Shown here: one piece after another, positions 6,068 through 10,055 of the stretch
Layout of the letters: each line of letters starts with the position of its first letter
Position numbering within the stretch: the stretch's first letter is position 1
Assembly: GCF_959025735.1 (NCBI RefSeq)
Contig: NZ_CAUFJQ010000065.1
Span: 1 to 10,055 of the forward strand
Direction: 5' to 3'
From: an uncultured Streptococcus sp.
Lineage (GTDB): Bacteria; Bacillota; Bacilli; Lactobacillales; Streptococcaceae
Length of the DNA: 10,055 bases
The notes under the pieces: generated by a model
What the model saw: the letters and a program-made list of their open reading frames with translations, nothing else
What the model was told of the DNA's origin: nothing
The model's database searches: none
Program-made: the position numbers and the translations under genes

Positions 6068-7090
6068 TTAGTAAATAAAGAAATAGTTCACGATACTCAT
6101 GATTTGTGAAAAGAACCAAGGCAGAAATAGAAAAGCTAAGAAAGCAGCATGCCATTTCCAATAGAGAGAAACTAGCCCAACCGTTTCTCGGATCCAAGCC
6201 GATGGGAGATAATAAAAAGCTGTTTTTGAACCGACACTGCGTCCAGGGATTTTTAATCGTCTCATAAAGACACCAGCCCTAAGAGCGTGAAAGGAATTGG
6301 TCACCACAAGGACACTCTTTCCTAGTCCTTGATCTTCAAGAATAGCCTTGCTAAAGGTCAGATTCTCAAAAGTCGTTCGAGAAAGATTCTCAATCAAAAT
6401 GTCTTCCTGTGGTACACCCTGTTCCATCAGGTAGTTTGCCATAGCTTCCGCCTCTGAGATTAACTCATCAGCACCTTGTCCACCAGAAACAATTAGTTTT
6501 GGTCGTCCCTCAAACTGCTCATAGATAGTCTTTGCTTTAGTTAGACGCTGGGCTAGAAGTGGTGGGACTTTATCCCCAATCAAACCTGAGCCAAGGACGA
6601 TAATAGCATCCGGCTCTTTACGAACGGGGAAGAAATTGCAAAAAGTCCCATATAAAACATAAGAAAGATAAAGAAAAGTCGAGTAAAAGAGGGCAAAGTC
6701 TGTTGGGTAAATCAAGAGATCTTTCCCTGGGAAATAAGGAAGGAAGTGAAGTGCTAAGGCGCCTATAATAAAGATCCCATATAGGAGTGAGAGGAGGTTA
6801 GCCAACCTTTTGCCTTCAAAAGATATCATTTGACGACCGTTAAAAAGAAGAAAAACAGTTGAGAAAATAATACTGAGTAAAACAAGAATAGCAAGTACTG
6901 AAAAGATAATGATGGCAACCTTTTGGTTAAACCAGAGCTCCGTACGAACAACTAGTAGAAGGGCAGAAATCAGGAGGAAAAGGCCTAAGCTTACTGAAAA
7001 GAGGTAAGCATTGATAAGTCTTCTGCGGTCGTTCATAAAGAAAAATAATAAAATGGTAGCTGGAACCAACCAGAATATATTTAGAAACAT
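6068..7090 (-). CDS. YdcF/DUF218-family protein with multi-helix membrane domain
   Basis: The 340-residue protein has two parts. Residues 1 to about 153 are mostly hydrophobic, with around five membrane helices. Residues 160-300 form a YdcF-like (DUF218) domain: DAIIVLGSGL (161-170), the conserved arginine in PLLAQRL (177-183), LIVSGGQGADELISEAEAMA (199-218), IENLSRTTFENLTFSKAIL (233-251), LVVTNSFHALRA (261-272). A hydrophobic C-terminal helix follows near 314-336. Family members are linked to envelope metabolism (E. coli SanA, YdcF, ElyC), but the reaction is not established, so I assign none. The start at ATG 7090 has AGGAG (7096-7100) five bases away and gives MFLNIFWLVP; the longer open frame from 7168 reaches back past its own promoter and is rejected. 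It is a single gene, convergent with the GNAT gene and divergent from brnQ. Confidence 0.88.
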   Translation of the reverse strand: MFLNIFWLVPATILLFFFMNDRRRLINAYLFSVSLGLFLLISALLLVVRTELWFNQKVAIIIFSVLAILVLLSIIFSTVFLLFNGRQMISFEGKRLANLLSLLYGIFIIGALALHFLPYFPGKDLLIYPTDFALFYSTFLYLSYVLYGTFCNFFPVRKEPDAIIVLGSGLIGDKVPPLLAQRLTKAKTIYEQFEGRPKLIVSGGQGADELISEAEAMANYLMEQGVPQEDILIENLSRTTFENLTFSKAILEDQGLGKSVLVVTNSFHALRAGVFMRRLKIPGRSVGSKTAFYYLPSAWIRETVGLVSLYWKWHAAFLAFLFLPWFFSQIMSIVNYFFIY

Positions 7091-7118
7091 GATGACTCCT
7101 AGATGTAGTAGTAGTTTA

Positions 7119-7127
7119 ATTGTAACA
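7119..7127 (-). promoter_or_regulatory. YdcF-family gene promoter (extended -10)
   Basis: The minus strand reads TGT-TACAAT, with the -10 at 7119-7124 and the TGn extension at 7125-7127. No good -35 exists at 16-18 bases. Transcription should start near 7112, about 22 bases before ATG 7090. Confidence 0.6.
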
Positions 7128-7225
7128 CAATTGGCTAAAATGTGCTTATGAACTCCACAATCGTTCAATGTTGTTAAAAGCCTTAACTGCTAATTGAGAA
7201 AATCAATAGATTCAGAAAAAAGGAA

Positions 7226-7280
7226 TTGCCGTGGTGGATAAAAGCTGTTATACTGGATAAGATTGAAAAATGTAAAGGAG
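7226..7280 (+). promoter_or_regulatory. brnQ promoter and ribosome binding site
   Basis: TTGCCG (7226-7231) and TATACT (7249-7254) are 17 bases apart, and TGT precedes the -10 as an extension. The start site should be near 7261. AAAGGAG (7274-7280) sits five bases before ATG 7286. The leader of about 25 bases is too short for a T-box or riboswitch. Confidence 0.8.
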
Positions 7281-7285
7281 AACAC

Positions 7286-8605
7286 ATGTTACGAAAAGGT
7301 TCCTTAACAGGTTTGCTGTTATTTGGTATTTTCTTCGGTGCAGGGAATTTGATCTTTCCACCTGCGCTAGGTGCCCAGTCGGGTAGCCATTTTTGGCCGG
7401 CTATTGCTGGATTTGTCTTATCAGGAGTAGGGATTGCGATTATCACCTTGATTATTGGGACACTCAATCCTAAAGGGTATATCCATGAGATTTCACGAAA
7501 AATTGCTCCTTGGTTTGCCATCGTTTATCTGGTAGCCTTGTATCTGTCTATTGGTCCCTTCTTTGCTATTCCAAGAACGGCTACTGTTTCATACGAAGTT
7601 GGGATTGCCCCCTTGTTAGGAAATGCCAATGGAGGACTTGGTCTCTTCATTTTTACCTTGATTTATTTCTGTTTAGCCTATTTGATTGCCTTGTATCCTT
7701 CTAAAATCTTAGATAGTATTGGTCGGATTTTAACACCTGTCTTTGCTATCTTGATCGTTGTACTCGTTGTCCTTGGTGCTCTCAAGTACAGCGGACACGC
7801 GCCTCAAGTGGCAACAGAAGCCTACCAAGCATCTGCCTTTGGTCAAGGTTTCCTTGAAGGGTATAACACCTTGGATGCCTTGGCATCTGTCGCCTTTAGC
7901 GTCATCGCAGTGACTACTCTTAATCAGCTTGGTTTCACCAGCAAAAAAGAATACATTAAAACGATCTGGATTGTTGGTATCGTTGTAGCCATTGGCTTTA
8001 GTATTTTGTATATTGGATTGGGTTATCTTGGAAATCATTTCCCAATTCCAGCAGAAGTGATGGCTTCCGATGCCAATAAGGGTGTTTATGTCCTCTCAGA
8101 AGCAACCAAGGCTATCTTCGGCCCAGTTGCTCAAATTTTCCTTGCAGGTATGGTAACGGTGACTTGCTTTACCACAACAGCAGGTTTGATCGTATCGACA
8201 GGGGAATTCTTCCATAACACTTTCCCTAAAATTTCTTACAAGGTCTATGCAACTCTTTTTACCTTGATTGGATTCTCCATTGCCAATCTTGGTTTGAGTG
8301 CCATTATTGCCTATTCATTGCCTGTCTTGATGATCCTCTATCCAATCACGATTACTATTGTGTTGATTGTGATTGTAAATAAATTTACTCAACTATCAAA
8401 ACCAGGGATGCAATTGACTATTTTCTTAGTTAGCTTGGTTGCGTTTGGAGACGTTCTGGCAAGTACCTTTAAACTTGCAGGTCTAGCAAACATCATTAAG
8501 CACTTGCCGTTTGCTGCCCAATCCCTCCCATGGTTACTACCAGCAGTCGTTGGTATTGTCCTTGCTCTGTTCTTGCCCAATAAACAAAGTGCAGAAGAAG
8601 AATAA
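7286..8605 (+). CDS. brnQ: Branched-chain amino acid:cation symporter (LIVCS family)
   Basis: A 439-residue integral membrane protein, the usual size for BrnQ, with about 12 helices. By family it imports leucine, isoleucine and valine with Na+ or H+ across the cytoplasmic membrane. Signature segments are GIFFGAGNLIFPPALG (14-29), the unwound first-helix motif, and SIGPFFAIPRTATVSYE (88-104), both highly conserved in the family. A later VTCFTTTAGLIVSTGEFF stretch lies in the second half. The start at 7286 is set by AAAGGAG five bases upstream; an in-frame TTG at 7226 coincides with the promoter -35 and cannot be used from that promoter. It is a monocistronic gene with its own promoter and a strong terminator. 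In lactococci and streptococci such transporters are commonly under CodY; only a degenerate CodY-like match is visible here (7207-7221). The gene is intact, and the family call is confident. Confidence 0.96.
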   Translation: MLRKGSLTGLLLFGIFFGAGNLIFPPALGAQSGSHFWPAIAGFVLSGVGIAIITLIIGTLNPKGYIHEISRKIAPWFAIVYLVALYLSIGPFFAIPRTATVSYEVGIAPLLGNANGGLGLFIFTLIYFCLAYLIALYPSKILDSIGRILTPVFAILIVVLVVLGALKYSGHAPQVATEAYQASAFGQGFLEGYNTLDALASVAFSVIAVTTLNQLGFTSKKEYIKTIWIVGIVVAIGFSILYIGLGYLGNHFPIPAEVMASDANKGVYVLSEATKAIFGPVAQIFLAGMVTVTCFTTTAGLIVSTGEFFHNTFPKISYKVYATLFTLIGFSIANLGLSAIIAYSLPVLMILYPITITIVLIVIVNKFTQLSKPGMQLTIFLVSLVAFGDVLASTFKLAGLANIIKHLPFAAQSLPWLLPAVVGIVLALFLPNKQSAEEE

Positions 8606-8615
8606 GATTTACTAG

Positions 8616-8648
8616 AAACTCTAAAGTTCCCCGCTTTAGAGTTTTTTT
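8616..8648 (+). terminator. brnQ rho-independent terminator
   Basis: A perfect 11-bp stem (8616-8626 with 8634-8644) closes a 7-base loop (TTCCCCG) and runs into a T7 tract at 8642-8648. It begins 10 bases after the brnQ stop. This is the strongest terminator in the window. Confidence 0.95.
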
Positions 8649-8653
8649 ATTTT

Positions 8654-8676
8654 GAAACTAGTACCTAAATAGTTTC
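8654..8676. repeat. 23-bp inverted repeat upstream of ccdA
   Basis: GAAACTA (8654-8660) and TAGTTTC (8670-8676) form a perfect 7-bp inverted repeat around a 9-base spacer. It lies just after the brnQ terminator and about 60-83 bases upstream of the predicted ccdA start site. It lacks a clean T-tract, so it may be an operator rather than a terminator; I recognise no regulator for it. Confidence 0.4.
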
Positions 8677-8721
8677 TTTAAATACAAACCGTAGCAAAAA
8701 TTTTTAATTTAAGGAATGGCA

Positions 8722-8755
8722 TGTTATACTATTTCTAACATATCAATATACGGAG
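8722..8755 (+). promoter_or_regulatory. ccdA promoter (extended -10) and ribosome binding site
   Basis: TATACT (8725-8730) is preceded by TGT (8722-8724), an extended -10. The -35 position (8702-8707) reads TTTTAA and is poor. The start site should be near 8737. GGAG (8752-8755) lies six bases before ATG 8762. Confidence 0.65.
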
Positions 8756-8761
8756 CATTTT

Positions 8762-9469
8762 ATGAATCAAATCGTTTTCTCCTTCACTGTCTTTCTGGCA
8801 GGGATTCTCTCCTTTTTCTCTCCCTGTGTCTTTCCTTTGCTCCCGGTCTACATTGGCGTTTTGCTAGGAAGTGATCAGGAAAAATCCGTTCAGATTTTTG
8901 GGAAAAAGATACGCTGGCATGGCATCGTTAAGACCTTGTGTTTTATCGCAGGTATTTCTGTTATTTTCCTTATCATAGGTTTCGGAGCTGGCTTATTGGG
9001 GCAGGTTATGTATACCAACTGGTTCCGCTACGTTATGGGAGCGCTGATCATTATCCTTGGTCTTCATCAGATGGAAGTCTTTCATTTTCATTTCCTTGAG
9101 AAGCAAAAATCAGTAGATTTTGGAGCCAACAAACAGAAGAATGAGTTGTTTTCAGCCTTTCTTCTTGGTCTTGGCTTTAGTTTTGGTTGGACGCCTTGCA
9201 TTGGCCCTGTATTAGGATCGGTTCTTGCATTAGCAGCATCCAATGGTCAAGATGCCGTCATGGGTGCTCTCTATCTCTTTATCTATACATTAGGGATGGC
9301 TATTCCATTTTTACTTTTGGCCTTAGCGTCTGGGATTGTTCTCCCATACTTTAATCGTCTAAAACCCCATCTCTTATTACTGAAGAAGATTGGTGGCTTG
9401 ATCATCATCATTATGGGGATTTTGTTACTCTTGGGACAATTGAATAGCTTGTCTGCTATCTTTTCATAA
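8762..9469 (+). CDS. ccdA: CcdA-type thiol-disulfide transmembrane electron carrier
   Basis: A 235-residue membrane protein with six predicted helices, the normal size for CcdA, the short form of the DsbD membrane domain. It carries electrons from cytoplasmic thioredoxin across the membrane to extracytoplasmic thioredoxin-fold proteins. The two redox cysteines sit in the expected Pro-flanked motifs of helices 1 and 4: SFFSPCVFPLLP (C22, residues 17-28) and GWTPCIGPVLG (C146, residues 142-152). A histidine-containing loop, MEVFHFHFLEKQ (104-115), separates the two repeats. The next gene, 22 bases downstream, encodes a lipoprotein thioredoxin, its natural electron acceptor, so the two are probably co-transcribed. 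Streptococci often have two ccdA paralogues with different partners (CcdA1/Etrx1 and CcdA2/Etrx2 in pneumococcus, from memory). I cannot say from this window which one this is. Confidence 0.95.
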   Translation: MNQIVFSFTVFLAGILSFFSPCVFPLLPVYIGVLLGSDQEKSVQIFGKKIRWHGIVKTLCFIAGISVIFLIIGFGAGLLGQVMYTNWFRYVMGALIIILGLHQMEVFHFHFLEKQKSVDFGANKQKNELFSAFLLGLGFSFGWTPCIGPVLGSVLALAASNGQDAVMGALYLFIYTLGMAIPFLLLALASGIVLPYFNRLKPHLLLLKKIGGLIIIIMGILLLLGQLNSLSAIFS

Positions 9470-9491
9470 ATCAAATGGAGGTATTATACCT

Positions 9492-10055
9492 ATGAAATTT
9501 ATCAAATATACGTGTTTTTCAATCCTCTCAATCGCTTTACTGTCTGCTTGTTCGATGGAGCAATCAAGTGAGAGTGGTATGAACAATATGAGCAATCAAA
9601 CCATGACCAACACAACCTCAAGTAAACATCCCTTAGTAGGAAAAGAAGCGAGTGACTTTGAGCTAAAGGATATGAAGGGGAACACGGTTAAACTTTCAGA
9701 CTACAGAGGTAAAAAGGTTTACTTGAAATTCTGGGCGACTTGGTGTGGTCCTTGTCGCCAAAGCATGCCTGAACTCAATAAATTAGTTGAAGAAAAGGAC
9801 CGGGACTTTGAAATTCTGACCATTATGGCACCAGGACTCCAAGGTGAAAAAACAGAGGAAGAATTCGTCAAATGGTTTGATCAACAAGATTACAAGTCAG
9901 TACCGGTCTTGTACAATCCAGACGGTTCTTCATTTGCAGATTATCAAGTTCGCTCTATTCCTACAGAAGTCTTTATAGATAGCCACGGAAAAATTGGACA
10001 TGTCCAATTAGGGGCTATTTCAAACGAAGATGCTAAGAAGATTATCAAAGAGTTA
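9492..10055 (+). CDS. Extracellular thioredoxin-fold lipoprotein (Etrx/ResA/TlpA-like), 3' end cut
   Basis: The open frame from ATG 9492 runs 188 codons to the window edge without a stop. Pneumococcal Etrx proteins are about 185-190 residues, so the stop is probably very near. Residues 1-20 form a lipoprotein signal peptide (MKFIKYT, a hydrophobic core, lipobox LSAC at 17-20); after cleavage C20 would be lipidated and anchor the protein on the outer face of the membrane. A Met/Ser/Asn-rich linker (21-45) precedes the redox domain. That domain has KFWATWCGPCR (79-89) with the active-site pair C85/C88 and the cis-proline in RSIPTEVF (P157). By family it receives electrons from CcdA and reduces surface proteins such as methionine sulfoxide reductase. 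The ribosome site GGAGG (9477-9481) is 10 bases from the ATG, a little long. The upstream ccdA, 22 bases away, supports the role. The substrate is inferred. Confidence 0.93.
   Translation, partial: MKFIKYTCFSILSIALLSACSMEQSSESGMNNMSNQTMTNTTSSKHPLVGKEASDFELKDMKGNTVKLSDYRGKKVYLKFWATWCGPCRQSMPELNKLVEEKDRDFEILTIMAPGLQGEKTEEEFVKWFDQQDYKSVPVLYNPDGSSFADYQVRSIPTEVFIDSHGKIGHVQLGAISNEDAKKIIKEL

Noticed and set aside
7091..7168. A 26-residue N-terminal extension of the YdcF-family protein
   Set aside because: It starts upstream of the extended -10 at 7119-7127; ATG 7090 has a proper AGGAG site.
7091..7285. A T-box or other amino acid leader before brnQ
   Set aside because: The brnQ leader is about 25 bases and the region shows no T-box sequence, antiterminator or leader peptide.
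8627..8761. A small gene between brnQ and ccdA
   Set aside because: No open frame with a ribosome site is present; the stretch holds a terminator, an inverted repeat and the ccdA promoter.
1..10055. Insertion sequences, CRISPR arrays, tRNA genes, prophage or defence genes
   Set aside because: No transposase, evenly spaced repeats, tRNA-like folds or phage/defence protein motifs were found; gene content and composition look uniformly core streptococcal.

Overview
This window looks like a chromosomal core segment of a Streptococcus species, probably of the mitis/sanguinis/parasanguinis oral cluster. The grounds are moderately low GC, streptococcal-type proteins, monofunctional CoaB and CoaC encoded separately, and the order pgm - ECF S component - coaC - coaB - fhs, which I remember as conserved in streptococci (from memory, no search run). 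I see no mobile element, CRISPR array, tRNA or rRNA, and no sign of foreign DNA.

Layout. Positions 1-175 hold the start of a phosphoglucomutase gene (minus strand, cut by the window edge). Positions 326-2110 are a three-gene minus-strand operon, coaB - coaC - ECF S component (PanT-like). It joins steps two and three of CoA synthesis (CoaB, CoaC) to a likely pantothenate importer and ends in a hairpin at 294-319. Divergent from it is fhs (formate-tetrahydrofolate ligase, 2286-3956). A bidirectional terminator separates fhs from a convergent MATE-family transporter gene (4026-5369, minus). That gene shares a compact divergent promoter region with a GNAT acetyltransferase gene (5466-6020, plus). 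A second bidirectional terminator separates the GNAT gene from a convergent membrane-anchored YdcF/DUF218 gene (6068-7090, minus). brnQ (branched-chain amino acid symporter, 7286-8605, plus) follows, with a strong terminator. The last unit is ccdA plus a thioredoxin-fold lipoprotein (8762 to the window end), a surface thiol-reduction pair; the lipoprotein is cut by the window edge, probably very near its stop.

Several gene starts had to be moved in from the longest open frame. Shine-Dalgarno sites and promoter positions put fhs at 2286, the GNAT gene at 5466, brnQ at 7286, the YdcF gene at 7090 and the S component at 886.

The most interesting signals are regulatory. coaB and the MATE gene both lack a Shine-Dalgarno site, and each has a promoter whose -10 box ends exactly six bases before the ATG, which predicts leaderless mRNAs. 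The pgm promoter carries a 13/15 match to the CodY box across its -35/spacer. fhs has a strong -10 but no -35, with an 11/13 match to the lactococcal PurBox upstream. I found no convincing undescribed multi-gene system; the window is mostly ordinary housekeeping and transport genes.
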